Source: Ceratobasidium sp. AG-K
Taxonomy: Eukaryota > Basidiomycota > Agaricomycetes > Cantharellales > Ceratobasidiaceae
Direction: 5' to 3'
DNA length: 64,000 nt
Assembly: GCA_037039685.1 (NCBI GenBank)
Contig: JAWNGF010000012.1
Coordinates: forward strand, 744,001-808,000
Shown here: piece by piece, positions 24,447 through 35,981 of the stretch
Layout: each line of letters opens with the position of its first letter
Numbering within the stretch: the stretch's first letter is position 1
Position numbers and translations under genes: made by a program
Notes under the pieces: model-generated
Told to the model about the DNA's origin: nothing
What the model saw: only the letters and a program-made list of their open reading frames with translations
The model's database searches: none

Positions 24447-24844
24447 TGCGTAAACCTTTGTCTTACTGCATTTGACTGAGCTATGCGATTGCTGGTTTAC
24501 TAATAAAACACTTTCTAGTATTAGGAGCTATGTAATTACAACTAGGAATGCTTATACCAATGATCTACACCCCGTACTACCCCACCCCTCAAAACCCCCG
24601 GACAATCCGGGAGTGGCTGACTGACCACCAATCACCCGTCCAAGGGTAACGATCACATCCGGAAGTAAGTTCGGCAATCCAGAGGTCCGGATCTGGAATC
24701 CGGAAGTCCGCCAAAAGACATTGGCGGGACTTACCTCCGGATTTTCGGGCCATCCGGACCCGAGCCCTGGACGATCTGGAAGTCTGGGGTCCACAGTGTT
24801 AAAGTCACACGAAAGACGCTCCAGAGAGCCAGACAATCGCTTAA

Positions 24845-25091
24845 CATCAGCAAAAACCCGCCAGGATTTGGAGTGCTTTGAAGTGATATGGGAAACCGAC
24901 TATGCTTTGAGTGATTTGGACCGCTTTGGAGTACTCCAAATTCAGGGGCTCCTATTTCCGCTACTCCAAAGACCCTGAAATCCGAATTGGCGGAATTGAA
25001 ATGGCTTGAAAGCGCTCCAAACCACTGTAGGCATAGTCCTTTCCTGAAATCACTCTAAATCACTCCATATCCCAGCGGGTTTTTGCTGATG
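24845..25091. mobile_element. 247-bp MITE in the LINE-A RNase H
   Basis: The ends CATCAGCAAAAACCCGC and its inverse GCGGGTTTTTGCTGATG are long imperfect TIRs. The interior is rich in GGAGT / ACTCC pairs and folds back. Removing it with a 2-bp AA duplication restores the RNase H frame exactly, which confirms both borders. No coding capacity. Confidence 0.8.
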
Positions 25092-28000
25092 AAAGGGCAC
25101 AGCCTCCGACTAGCTTGGTGCCCGGCACACGCAGGGATTTTCGGAAACGATGAGGCCAACCGAGAAGCGAAGGCTGCAACGCGTGGCAAGACATACCCCC
25201 CTAGCCAAATACACCCTTTCCTCTCGACCTACACCCCCCTCAAGGACCCGCAGAAACTCTGCGAAGATTTTGTCATGGCGAACCGCAAAATGGCTGGCAG
25301 ACTATGGGCCAACTCGAAGGCGGCAGCCAAGCTGAGAAGGAGACTACACATGGTGGATCCTAGGTCCTACTTTGGAATGGTCGACGGCCTTAATCGCTCG
25401 AGAGCCACGCTCCTTTTCCGCCTGATCTCAGGACACGTCGCCCTTGGGTTCCACCTGCACCGTATCAACACCGTAGACACCGACATGTGCTCTTTGTGCA
25501 ACACAGAGCCCGAAACGGTCACACATTTCATCACACGTTGTCCAGCTTTAGGGGTGGAACGACACGAGCATCTGGGCTCAAAGGGGCGGGAGTATTTGTC
25601 ACTCGGCTATCTCCTCTCGTCGCCGGAGGGCATCCGGATTCTTCTCGGTTTTATCAAGGCCACGGGCCGTTTCGCATCCTTGCTTAGATAGTTAACATAT
25701 TTTGTCCTCAGTATCTAGTGTGTCTTCAGTTCCTTCTCTCCTTCCCTCATGCTTAGTCTCCCTCTTGTTTTGCTCTGTCCTCCTTTTCCCTCCTCGCTCT
25801 GCCCGTAGATCCTTACAGAAGTTTGTACATAAGGCAATGCCTCGACACAACTTAATTATATACACGATTCAAAAAATAAAATAAAAAACTGCCTCCGCCC
25901 CGAGCCCCGTCACCTCCCCAGGTGCCAGCAGAACTTGGACCGATTCGAAAAGACGACACAGAAACTCCTCGTTACAACCCTATACCCAGGCCTGTATGCA
26001 CGTACAGCAAGAAACAACCTGCCAAACGATCGTCCAGTGTCGCCCGGAGCGATGCTGGAGACATATGCACCACGACCCCGCGTACCAGGAGCGCTACGCC
26101 CAATAGCATCCAGTGTATGTCGGAAGCCGATATCAATGTAACGTCCAGATTCCCTTCGGTTGAAGTCTATACCGAGGCGGGTAATGGCATCGCCAACCCG
26201 TTTACTCGTACCCCAGATCTATCGGATCTCACTAGCAACAAAGCTGCCTTTATCCTTACCCATAACATCCCACCCAACGAATACGTAGTTGATGCCATGG
26301 GGGAGACCACGCAGATTTGCGCCTCCCTTGCTGCTGACATTGATTTTAAAGCCCGCAGACACCTCGCAGTCCCGCAGGAGCACTTCCTCGCTTCGCATGG
26401 GCTGGCCTTGGTCGACTCCATCCGCAAACCCTTCCAGGCGATTGTGGAGGCTATGTTGTCAAGACTCAACTATGATATCGCCCCCCTTTCGAACTCTGAA
26501 CGGAGGGTATACTACAAATTACTCGATCAAACCGACCGCTTCCACAATTTCGTGGACTCCGCCATTGATCAACTCGCCACGCCCATGACTACTCCGGTCG
26601 GCTCCCGACCAGGTTCGCCAGACAACTTCGAAGACATTATCAAACCCTACGATGGGAACTCAGCTTATGTCGAACCCCCCGTCTCCGTTCCCGAATTCTG
26701 CGCTGAATCGTGGGTGGGTACCCAGCAATGGGAACCCACACTACCTCCTCAAGAACGCGATAAGTCGCCTGAGCTGGATGACCTTATCAGCAGACCCTAT
26801 GTACCCAACGCCGACCCAGAGGTTGCAAACGCAGCGGAACATGCCGCGATCAATTTGGTCCAGTTCAACCTCTTTGTTACTAACCGTACTCGCGCTTCTG
26901 TAGACGACTTCAAAGATATTCTTGCCCAATGGGATCCCAAGAAGTTCGGAAAGTGGATCAAGGTGTCGGACAAGGACATGGCCCCAGTGACCGTGGACGA
27001 GCGAGAATCTTCGAGCTCGCCCAACACGGTCCGAGCCTCTTCGCCCAAACCGGCCGCCGCTCCCAAAGCTCCATCCAAGAAAGAGGACGGCTTCCATACC
27101 GTCCCAACCCGTAACCGCTGCAAAAAGACGAAATATGTCCTGCTCTCGAGCACGCTGACCCCTGAGGACACCAATGCCCCGGGCCCTAAACCCGAGGCGA
27201 AGGCAACCGTGGTCGAGAAGGCCCTCGCAGACCTTGCCAAGAAATACGAGAACACCCCTGTGGCGCCTGCTTCAAGCGTCCCGACAGCCAACAAGGCCGC
27301 CATAGTAAAGGCCCTCACGGCCAAGCCCGCCCTTGTTCATAACTCTTTTGAATCCAACACTCCAATCAAACCTGCTAATTCTGTAGGTAATCCTGACCAG
27401 TCCAAAGCCAAGAAGTCCTTCGTGGACACAGCCAAGGCCGCTGGGAACCAAGCACCCACTGGCAATCACGTTGCCCCCAAGGTTACCCTCACTCAACCCA
27501 AGCCCAGTACCAAGACTGCCCGCAACAAGGATTTGTCGCCTGGCCCCCAAGGCCCGCGCTTCCCCATCAAGTTTACCCCCAGCATCCCAAAGGACTGGTT
27601 CGTTCACAATTCGCACCAGCGCGTTCACAACCGGGTCTGCAAATACTTCAAGAAAATCGAGCACAAAAACGGCAAGGGCCTCTACCCGCACTGTATCTCC
27701 ACTGGGTTCACACCGGCCAGACATATCAGTATTGATTTTGCACCTGAAACCAAAGAGTCGGACATCAACAAGTGGTTGGCGGGCATGATTTGCAATCTCC
27801 AGGTTCCTGGCATGGGTGTTCTCACACACAATGTCGAATGGACCAAAATCCTCATTTCTCACGTGCCTACTCATTTTTATGTTGCCAGTGAAGATCTTGT
27901 CGCCAAGACGGTTTCCTCTAACAAGACTTTGAGGATCCAACTCCTTGAAGTTCTCCCTTAATCATTCATCAAAAAGTACCCAATGGCCATGCTCCCTTGT

Positions 28001-28750
28001 TGGCTCAAACATCCTAACCAAATTAACACGGACGGAGATCGCCATGCAAAGGTCATCATGTCTGTTGAAGACCCAAACAAGACCGCTCTTGAAGAGCTTC
28101 AAAACCTCAGCATTGGTTTTGGCATACGTAAAGGCCCTCAATCATCCAAGCCTTCATTGAGAAGCCCCGGATGTTGATATGCACTCGTTGTTGTTCATAC
28201 AAATGCCCCAACTCACACAACTGCAACCGACCCGTCTGCTGCTCCCTGTGTGGCGACAGCCACGCCACTGCCACTCACCACGCCAAGTGCCAGGCATGCA
28301 AAAAAGAGGGCTATACTCACATTACTGACGGCACCAAGTGCACTCACCCAGCCAGGTGTTGTGCCTGCAAAGGCGCACATGAGTTTGGCGACCTCAATTG
28401 CCTGAAGTGCTGGAACTATTGCCAAGGCCTACAAGAGGTGTTGGCAGAAGCTAAAACCCGCAATTCGGTGCCCCTGTCCAAGGGCAGGGACCCAGAAAAC
28501 CCTATTGACATGACCCAAGACAACAAAGAAGACAAGACCGACAAGGCTGGACTGATCACCCATGCCCCGAACCCCAACCCTGCTCCCAAAGCTGGAGCTG
28601 CACCCAAACCAATCATTGCCGATGCCTGAAGACCCCCAGGTGTTGCAGCAGGCGAAGGGCCCCCAAAGGCCCCCTGCGGCTGCCAACACTGATGACCTGA
28701 TCACTTGTCAAGTGTTGCAGCTAAATATTGCAAAATTGTCTTTCTGTGCC

Positions 28751-29209
28751 TGTCGTGAGCCTTGCTCACTCCATTGGACTCATCTACGTCTCATCCTGTC
28801 TTGTGGCTGTGTATGTCACTTTCTGTTTCTCTTTTTCCTGCCGTGTTGCCACCTTCTTGTGGTTATCCTGTTACATTGTGTAACGCAGCTGTGCTTTGTA
28901 CGAGTCATGTCTGTTCATACAGCATGACTCACATGGACATTCCTGACTGGCTGTTTTGTATGACTTGTGTGGCTGCGCCTTGTATGACTTGGCCTCTTTG
29001 TGAATATATATAGAGGACCAACAAGCCTGGTAACCCCAGCTTGTTTTGTCTCGTCAAACATCCCCTTTGAGTGACACTTTGAACCACCCCTACCCTCAAA
29101 GGCCTACAGACACTTAAGTGTGTTGTGGTTCAAGAGGTCACTTAGGTCTTAGTGCTGTCCACTCTCCATTGCAGCTTGTCTCATAGCCACCAAGAAGAAG
29201 CTTACAACA
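28751..29209 (+). repeat. 5' LTR of LTR-3
   Basis: 459 bp, TGTCGTGAGCC to TTACAACA. It holds a TATATATAG box near 29005, a likely promoter. Differences from the 3' LTR are mostly C/T and G/A changes at CpG sites (for example TGTCGTG here, TGTTGTG there). Confidence 0.92.
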
Positions 29210-29231
29210 TTACAAAACAAGCTTATCAACC

Positions 29232-31228
29232 ATGTCCATTCAGGAGGACGCAGGATCACGCCTCTCAACGCCACTGTCAACAAGGAGAGGACCAAGTAGG
29301 GCTGCAAGACCCACAAGTTCTCTCAATGAACAAGATATCACACAAGCATGGGCTGGAGGACCAGCAAGGTCTTGCCCACAAAGTCAAGCTTCTATGCCCA
29401 GAACATTCAATGCCGCAAACGCTTCAGTCATCCAAGAAGAAGATACAATTGTCAATAGGGAACCAGGAGATATCACCAATGATCCCACACCAGCCACAGT
29501 TCAGATCCCTATTTCTAACACAAGTCCTGGACCTTCGTGCCCACTATGGCCCACAGCATTCAGAAGACAATTCTTTTCCCTGCAGCCTGAAGCTCATGGG
29601 GGCATTTCCCTTGTTCCCATCAGACCCCCACCCACACCACACATTCCACATGCTCTGCAAATTCCCCAGATCAGAGGCACTATCACCAATGCCAGTCCAA
29701 TCCCAATAAGCTCCCAAGCCGTGACACCTGTAAACCCTGCACCACCATATGTACCACAAGGCTATTCCCAGCAACCAACAACTGAGAACCAAGATGTACC
29801 CAGGAATCTCAGTTCAAGTTCCAGCTCCAGCAGTAGAAGCGTGTTTGGCAATCTTGATGATCTCAATGATCTTCACCTTGGAAGGCACAATGCACTCTTA
29901 AGGGTCATTGACGGAATGAGAAAAGTGATTGACAGAAGACTCAACGGGTTAGAACAAGCCACTCAGGTCCTAGCAAACAATCAACAGATCTTCAACAACT
30001 CCATCAACACCCTTCAAGGAACCCTAACAGATATCCTCAATGCCACAAGGAACAGCAAACATAACACTTTCCTAGTTGGACAAGACGTCACCCAGCTTCA
30101 AAACAAAGTTACAAACACGCAAGGACTTGTAAACAACGTACAAGAAGAACTCAACACCACCAGGCAAGGACAACTTGAATGGAATGAAGCTGTAACACAA
30201 GGCTTGGAAAACCTGCGACAAGAAGGAACCGCCAATACTACGTGAATCACCACAATACAAGAAGCTATCAACAATCTTCAAGAAGAAATGGACAAAGCAT
30301 CATTACGTGCGGAAAATCCATCTAGAGGATCAAACTCTCCATCACATCCAGAAGCCAAATCTACCTGAATTGACAAATTGGAACAGAGGCTCCAACGCCT
30401 CACAGAAAATTCTAACACCGGCAGGGATCCCGTCGTCCTAAGGTCACACAACCTGAACCCTTTGACGGAAAAAAGGGGGAAGGAGCCGAAATGTTCATCA
30501 CCCAGATGGAAAGCTATTTTGTTTGATTAGGCGATCAATACAACTCTCATGAAGAACAGATCTGTGAAGCACTTGCCAACTTCAGGTCTGAGAACAAGGC
30601 GACGACCCATTGGGCACAAGTATTGCTACAATCACTAAACCAAGGAGAAAATAACAAAAACCTAGCCTCATGGGGAAACTTCAAAGCCCATTTCATGGAA
30701 CAATTCAGCAACCCAAACAAGAAAGCTAAAGCCAAAGCCAATATCCGGAAATGCAAGCAGAACAATTTGGTAGCAAACTATGCTTTGGAATTCTGATATC
30801 TATTAGTCGACGTAAATTGGGGCCAAGAAGCTCTGATCAACCAATTCAAAGAAGGACTGAAGCCTGAAGTCAAAACCAAACTAGCCTGATTTGAGTTAAC
30901 CCGGATTAACAAAGATGGAACAGAGTGAGAACTATCTCTGGACCGGTGGATCTCAATCGCAATCTCCATTGACCAAAAGCTACAATCCATCAAAAACACC
31001 ACGGGACAAAAAACAACACTGGCATCCTCCAGCTCCACAAAGAGGCTTCCCGATGACATATACAAGGCAAGAATTTCATCAAAACGTTGCCTAAAATGCG
31101 GATCAGACAAGCACCTGCTAGCAAAATGCCCCGAAAAGGACTGGAAGAAGGAGGAACCTAACCTAAAGGGACGGGAAGGGAAACTTGAGAGCAAACCAGA
31201 GTCAGGAAAAGACAAGGTCTCCCTCTAA
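29232..31228 (+). pseudogene. LTR-3 gag, with TGA stops
   Basis: It starts at ATG 29232 (MSIQEDAGSRLS), 22 bp after the LTR. The N-terminal third is Pro/Ser-rich and is followed by a coiled-coil region (HNALLRVIDGMRKVIDRRL, then many Asn/Gln heptads). The capsid-like part contains QMESYFV and WGNFKAHFMEQFSNPN. A zinc knuckle CLKCGSDKHLLAKC lies near 31093-31135. In-frame TGA codons occur at 30243 and 30366 and, after a 1-bp loss near 30440, again near 30524, 30796, 30887 and 30926. Several replace an expected Arg. It ends at TAA 31226. Confidence 0.82.
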
Positions 31229-31230
31229 CT

Positions 31231-34200
31231 GTGTGTGGAGAGACCAAAGAACTGGTAACGGAAACAATGTACCTTAAAGCAACAAACAAATCAACAGTTG
31301 TCTACACAAACGTTACTGGAATCACAGAACCCATTCCCACCCACATCAACTCAGGCGCTTCAAAAAACTTTATCAATATCTCCTGGGCACGTTCAAACGC
31401 CATACCACTAATCAAGCTACCAACACCCAGGAAAGTCATTGGGATTCAGGGAAAAGAATTACCCCATCAAATCCAATTCAGAGCCAATCTAAAGTTTGAA
31501 CTGGAAGGGAAAAACTTTAATCAGAATTTCTTTGCTATGCCGACCGGGGATACACGGCTTATCTTAGGACTAGGATGGTTAGAAAAAGCTAACCCAATCA
31601 TTGACTGGCGCTCAAAGACTATCACATGGAGAACAGACCACATCATGGGCAAGACAGGCAAACTTGACAACATACCGGAAGAGTTCAAGGAATTCAAGGA
31701 GGTTTTTAGCGAGGAGAAATTCAAATGCATACCAGACCATCAACCATATGACTGTTCTATTGACCTGATAGAAGGAGCGGATCTTCCAAAACCGGCTAGA
31801 CCAATTCCACTTTCACCCGCAGAATCTGTTGCCCTTAGGAAGTACCTTGACAAAGAACTAGCTGCAGGAAAGATCCGACCAAGCAAATCACCAGTAGCAG
31901 CAGCCACCTTCTTTGTCAAAAAAGGTCAAGACCCAAAGAACCCCAAAAAGCCTCCAGAACCTAGGCTGGTGCAACACTTTGGACCAGTGAACAAAATAAC
32001 AAAGGACAACCAATTTCCTATGCCACTGATGGAAGATCTCCTAGACAAAATCAAGGACGCAAAAATCTTCTCAAAAATAGACCTGCGCATGGGATTCAAC
32101 AATATCTGTGTTAAGGAAGGTGACAAGTGGGAAACTGCCTTCCAAACCAAGGAAGGACTATATGAGTACATCATAATGCCATTTGGACTAAAAAATGCGC
32201 CAGCTACCTTCCAACAATACATGAATCACATTTTCCACAGCCTGATGGACATATGCGTCATTGTCTACATTGACAACATCCTTGTCTTCTCCAAAGATAG
32301 AAAGCAGCATGTGGAAGACGTCCGAAAGGTACTCAAGATCCTACTGGAAAACAATCTTTTTGCCAAACTTCCTAAATGCGAGTTCTTTGTCAAGAAACTG
32401 GTTTACACTGGAATCCGCATCAGCAAGGAAGGGATCTCTATGCAAGAAGAGAAGGTCAGGGCTATCAAGGAATGGAAAGAACCAAAAACAGTCAAACAAG
32501 TACAGGCTTTCTTGGGATTCACAAACTTCTACAGACGTTTTGTTCCAAACTTCAGCGAATCAGCCAAACCACTCACTACATTAACAAGGAAGGACACAAA
32601 GTGGAAATGGGAACAAGAACAACAGGACGCTTTCAACAATCTTGAATCGGAAATTTGCAAGGAACCTCTATTGCAACATCCTGATCCAGAAAAACCTTAC
32701 ATCTTAGAGACCAACGCAAGCAGTGTGGCAATGGGCACCATCCTTTCGCAAAAGCAAGAAGATGGATTCCTACATCCAATTGCTTTCCTATCAAAATCCT
32801 TCAATCAAGCACAATTGAATTACGATGTGCATGACAAAGAACTCATGGCAATCATTGAATCACTCAAGCACTGGCGTTTGCACTTGGAAGGAACAAAGGA
32901 ACCTATCACAATCTACACGGATCATCAAAATCTACAATATTGGAAGAAGGCAACAACCTTCAACAGACGCCATGCCTGGTGGCACCAGATTCTGGCATCC
33001 TACAACTTTGAAATTATATACCAACCAGGCATCCTTTCAACAAAACCAGATCTGCTGTCCAGAAGGAGCAACCATAGCAACATTCCAACAGCAGAACAAG
33101 TATTGATCAAGGAGGAACAATTCAAGGGTTTCTCTGGAAACATGAATTTCAATATCATTGTGGACATCAGAGAAGCACAAGCGGAAGACGAAAGCATTAT
33201 CCAAATCATAGAACTATGCAAGAAGAAGGAAGATCTACCAAAATCAGTTCAAGAAGGAATCAAGAAGTACAATTTTGAAGAAGACCTTCTCTGGTTTGAT
33301 GGAAGAATCTATGTACCAGAAGACAAGGACACAAGGTTGAAGATCATGAGATTACACCATGACTCACCAATAGCCGGTCACCAAGGACACGCACGCACAC
33401 TGGAGCTCATCTCAAGAAGATATTACTGGCCAGGATTAAAATCCACAGTGAACAAATACGTGGACTCATGCAATCAATGCCAGAGAGCAAAGGGAACAAA
33501 AACTTGTGTACCATTGAAACCACTGGAAATCCCAAGGGGTCCATGGGAGGAAATTGCATACGACTTCATAACCAAACTTCCTAAATCACATGGGAGCAAC
33601 AGCATATTGGTGGTTGTGGATTGATTCTCCCACATGGCACATTTTATACCCTGTAAAGAATCAACAACAGCGGAACAATTGGCTGAGATTTTCCTGGAGA
33701 ATATATGGAAGCTTCACGGTTTCCCACAAAGTACTGTATCAGATAGGGGAACAACGTTCAACAGCAAATTCCTAAAAGCTCTATACAAGAAGATTGACAC
33801 CACACCAAGCTTCAGCACAGCATACCATCCTCAGACCAACGGAATAACGGAATGGATAAACCAGTGGCTGGAAGCCTGGTTACAAACGTTTGTAAATCAC
33901 CAACAGGATAATTGGGCCAGACTTCTACCTATTGCAGAATTCTGCTACAATAACCAAAGGCATAGCATCACAGGGAAAACTCCTTGTGAAATCGTCTATG
34001 GCAGGGAACCTCTTTGGAACATCTCAACAAAGGAAACAACCACCCCAGAAGCAAACAACAAAGTGGACAGTTGGCAGAAGGTCTGGGACGAAGCCAAGGC
34101 ATCTATGGAATGGCACAGAAACAAAACGGAGGAAAGCCAACCACCCAAATACACAGAGGGAGACCTAGTTTGGCTACATGGGCAAAACATAAAAACGGAT

Positions 34201-34668
34201 CGATCCAACAAGAAGCTTGACAACAAAAAACACGGCCTGTTCAAAATCAAAAAATCTGTCTCCAGTCACACCTTTGAATTGGATCTTCCAAAGACAATGA
34301 AGATACACCCTGTTTTCCATAGCAACCTACTTAGCCCTTACAAGGAAGACAATAATTTCCAAAGGAACCAACCCCGACCTCCACCAGTGATAACAGAAGA
34401 AGGGGAGGAAGAATACAAAGTGGAAAAAATTGTGAATTGGAAAATAACAAAAGAAGGACTTTTCTATAGGGTCAGATGGAAGGGATACGATGCAAAAGAA
34501 GACACGGAACAATGAGCAGAAGATTTTGGACATCTCAAAGGAATCATGAAGAAGTTTCTAAAGGAATTCCCAGGAGCGCCAACACCCTCAAACTATAAAC
34601 CAAAGGGTATAAAAGGGAGAGCTCAGCACAAAAACTACCCAACTTGCAAAACTTGCTCAGTATCCAAA
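31231..34668 (+). pseudogene. LTR-3 pol: protease, RT, RNase H, integrase, chromodomain
   Basis: The protease motif reads HINSGASKNFI, where the catalytic Asp is replaced by Asn. RT shows LRMGFNNI, MPFGLKNAPATFQQ and YIDN instead of the catalytic YIDD. RNase H begins LETNAS (Asp to Asn) and has TDHQNL. Integrase has an HHCC finger (HDSPIAGHQGHARTLEL...CNQCQ), then the catalytic domain (VVVD, SDRGTTFNSKF, HPQTNGITEW). A TGA at 33622 follows the first catalytic Asp. A C-terminal chromodomain (EKIVNWKITKEGLFYRVRWKGYD) marks a chromovirus, which targets heterochromatin. A second TGA is at 34513. The same frame then stays open to 35100, over the next ORF. Confidence 0.9.
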
Positions 34669-34712
34669 TTGCTCTACACACTCCAGGCCTTAAATCTCTG
34701 TTGCTCCTCACA

Positions 34713-35477
34713 ATGCCCGCCGTCACGCGCTCTACCATCACCAACAACCTCATCTGCATTCTTGATGGACCGGCCTTTCATACGGCACGCATCCTTGATG
34801 CTGGAGCCGCCCTCTATGTCTATAAACAATCCCAGCAAGGCCTCGGTTGTATGCAATTCCACGCATCCAACAGCATTCTCCACTCAGACTTGGGAGAATT
34901 CCAATGGGTGGGGAAGAAGTGGCCAACTCAGATGCAACTGCAACAAAAGGACATATCTGTATGCAGAGGATGTGCTGCCTTTCAAGTCTCCAAGGTTGTG
35001 CTGCTGTCCACCCACATGCTTGGGGTGGTGGAGTGGGGCCAAGAAGGGGCGTACAGTAGCAAATGAGTTCCAGGATATGAGGGAAGGCCACCATCTTTGA
35101 GGCCCCGTTGGAACAACGCATGGGATGCAAACTTTGAGAAGGACCTGGCAGATTGGAGGATGGAGAGGGGGTGCTACCAAAGGGAGAAGTTTGAGTGAAA
35201 GCCTTTCTGGTGGCAGGAGAAGGAAGCGGATGTGTTGCAATGGACAGAAGTCAAGCCAGACGTGTGACAATGGTCAAAGGAACATGTAGAGGAGCAGGAG
35301 CGGGTTATGGACTGGTCCAAGGCCGACTGGACCAATGAGGAGACATGGGAGAAATGGGAGGAGCACTGCGACGAACCGGGTAACACCATGTTCAACCCCA
35401 TAGATCTGACAGAGGAGAAGGAGGACAAGCTGGACACCCTGGTAGAAAAGGCCAACAAGGACTGCTGGGTACAGTAG
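34713..35477 (+). pseudogene. Extra 254-codon ORF after pol in LTR-3 (three TGA stops)
   Basis: It starts at ATG 34713 (MPAVTRSTITNN) and runs 254 codons to TAG 35475. TGA codons stand at 35064, 35196 and 35265. LTR-4 has the same ORF with exactly the same length and no insertions or deletions. The N-terminal half (DAGAALYV, HSDLGEFQWVGKKWPT, CRGCAAFQVS, LLSTHMLGVVEWGQEGAYSSK) is nearly unchanged between copies. The C-terminal half is Trp/Glu-rich (DWSKADWTNEETWEKWEE). It overlaps the still-open pol frame by about 390 bases. Position is that of env in retroviruses, but no signal peptide or membrane segment is seen. Function unknown. Confidence 0.7.
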
Positions 35478-35505
35478 TAAGGTCCCCTCAGGTTCCCTTC
35501 AAGGA

Positions 35506-35522
35506 CCTTAAGGGGGGAGTCA
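35506..35522 (+). promoter_or_regulatory. Polypurine tract of LTR-3
   Basis: AAGGGGGGAGTCA directly before the 3' LTR; it should prime plus-strand DNA synthesis. Confidence 0.7.
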
Positions 35523-35981
35523 TGTTGTGAGCCTTGCTCACTCCACCGGACTCATCTACATCTCGTCCTGTCTTGTGGCTGTGTATGTTACTTTCTGTTT
35601 CTCTTTTTCCCGCTGTGTTGCCACCTGCTTGTGGTTATCCTGTTACATTGTGTAACGCGGCTGTGCTTTGTACGAGTCATGTCTGTTCATACAGCATGAC
35701 TCACATGAACACTCCTGACTGGCTGTTTTGTATGACTTGTGTGGCTGCGCCTTGTATGACTTGGCCTCTTTGTGAATATATATAGAGGACCAACAAGCCT
35801 GGTAACCCCAGCTTGTTTTGTCTTGTCAAACATCCCCTTTGAGTGACACTTTGAACCACCCCTACCCTCAAAGGCCTACAGACACTTAAGTGTGTTGCAG
35901 TTCAAGAGGTCACTTAGGTCTTAGTGCTGTCCACTCTCCATTGCGGCTTGTCCCATAGCCACCAAGAAGAAGCTTACAACA
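35523..35981 (+). repeat. 3' LTR of LTR-3
   Basis: 459 bp, TGTTGTGAGCC to TTACAACA, followed by the target duplication GTGCC. Same length as the 5' LTR. Confidence 0.92.

Larger units (their letters stand above)
22411..24798. mobile_element. CACTG-1: 2.4-kb TIR transposon in the LINE-A RNase H
   Basis: It begins CACTGTGGACCCC and ends GGGGTCCACAGTG, with TTA on both sides (22408-22410 and 24799-24801). CACT-type ends, a 3-bp duplication and many subterminal TCCGG/CCGGA motifs (clustered at 22440-22600 and 24590-24790) fit CACTA/EnSpm-like elements. No transposase is visible; it carries an intron-rich minus-strand gene remnant and a small plus-strand ORF. A second copy starts at 43404 and shares the left 540 bp and the interior. 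Confidence 0.8.
20938..25691 (+). pseudogene. LINE-A reverse transcriptase - RNase H fragment, interrupted twice
   Basis: The frame starts inside the RT domain (LHLLVQTVKDAW). RT motif A is FLDVKGAFPHA, motif B region is NGIDQGCPLSV, and the catalytic box is YIDD (near 21282). RNase H follows with HADGAAGTDGIG, ALEAEVVALLLAF and YSDLQVAI. The CACTG transposon breaks the frame at 22408 and a MITE breaks it again at 24845. After both, the RNase H end (AWCPAHAGIFGNDEAN) and a Cys/His tail (CSLCNTEPETVTHFITRCP) continue to the stop at 25691. Removing the insertions with one copy of each target duplication restores one frame without stops. It is open as an apparent 550-codon ORF from 20853, but that ORF joins LINE-B and LINE-A by accident. 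Confidence 0.85.
20938..25886 (+). mobile_element. LINE-A: 5'-truncated LINE inserted in LINE-B ORF1
   Basis: AACTGCCTCCGC at 20926-20937 is repeated at 25887-25898, directly after the tail CAAAAAATAAAATAAAA. This 12-bp target duplication brackets LINE-A. Without its own two insertions it is about 2.3 kb and begins inside the reverse-transcriptase domain, so the endonuclease and ORF1 are missing, as usual for incomplete target-primed reverse transcription. The 3' UTR is T/C-rich. Confidence 0.85.
20853..28627 (+). pseudogene. LINE-B ORF1 (gag-like), split by LINE-A and frameshifted
   Basis: It begins at ATG 20853 (MSVISNSTPPDIPPS) right after the leader. It is cut after codon 28 by LINE-A and resumes in the same frame at 25899, running open to a TAA at 27959. 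A frameshift near 28130 then leads into the Cys-rich part that ends at 28627. The N-terminal half is Pro/Ser-rich and the middle is helical, followed by a basic region. The C-terminal part holds three zinc-knuckle-like clusters (CTRCCSYKCPNSHNC, CSLCGDSHATATHHAKC, CCACKGAHEFGDLNC), as in ORF1 of Tad-clade LINEs, where they bind the element RNA. The ORF1 stop overlaps the ORF2 start. Confidence 0.8.
28751..35981 (+). mobile_element. LTR-3: Gypsy chromovirus-type retrotransposon (family A)
   Basis: The two LTRs are 459 bp each, begin TG and end CA. The 5-bp target duplication is GTGCC (28746-28750 and 35982-35986). The order is LTR, gag, protease-RT-RNase H-integrase, chromodomain, an extra 254-codon ORF, polypurine tract, LTR. 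It is inactivated by many TGA stops and by loss of catalytic Asp codons. It sits in the endonuclease part of LINE-B ORF2. Confidence 0.93.

Noticed and set aside
22411..24798. PIF/Harbinger element, because the duplication is TTA
   Set aside because: CACTG ends with dense subterminal repeats fit CACTA-like elements better; no PIF transposase or Myb-like ORF is present.
27272..27940. 222-codon minus-strand ORF
   Set aside because: Antisense shadow of LINE-B ORF1 with biased composition.
34546..35100. Cys/Pro-rich 184-codon ORF as a separate gene
   Set aside because: It is the pol frame running on after the chromodomain; it is poorly conserved against LTR-4, while the overlapping 254-codon frame is conserved.
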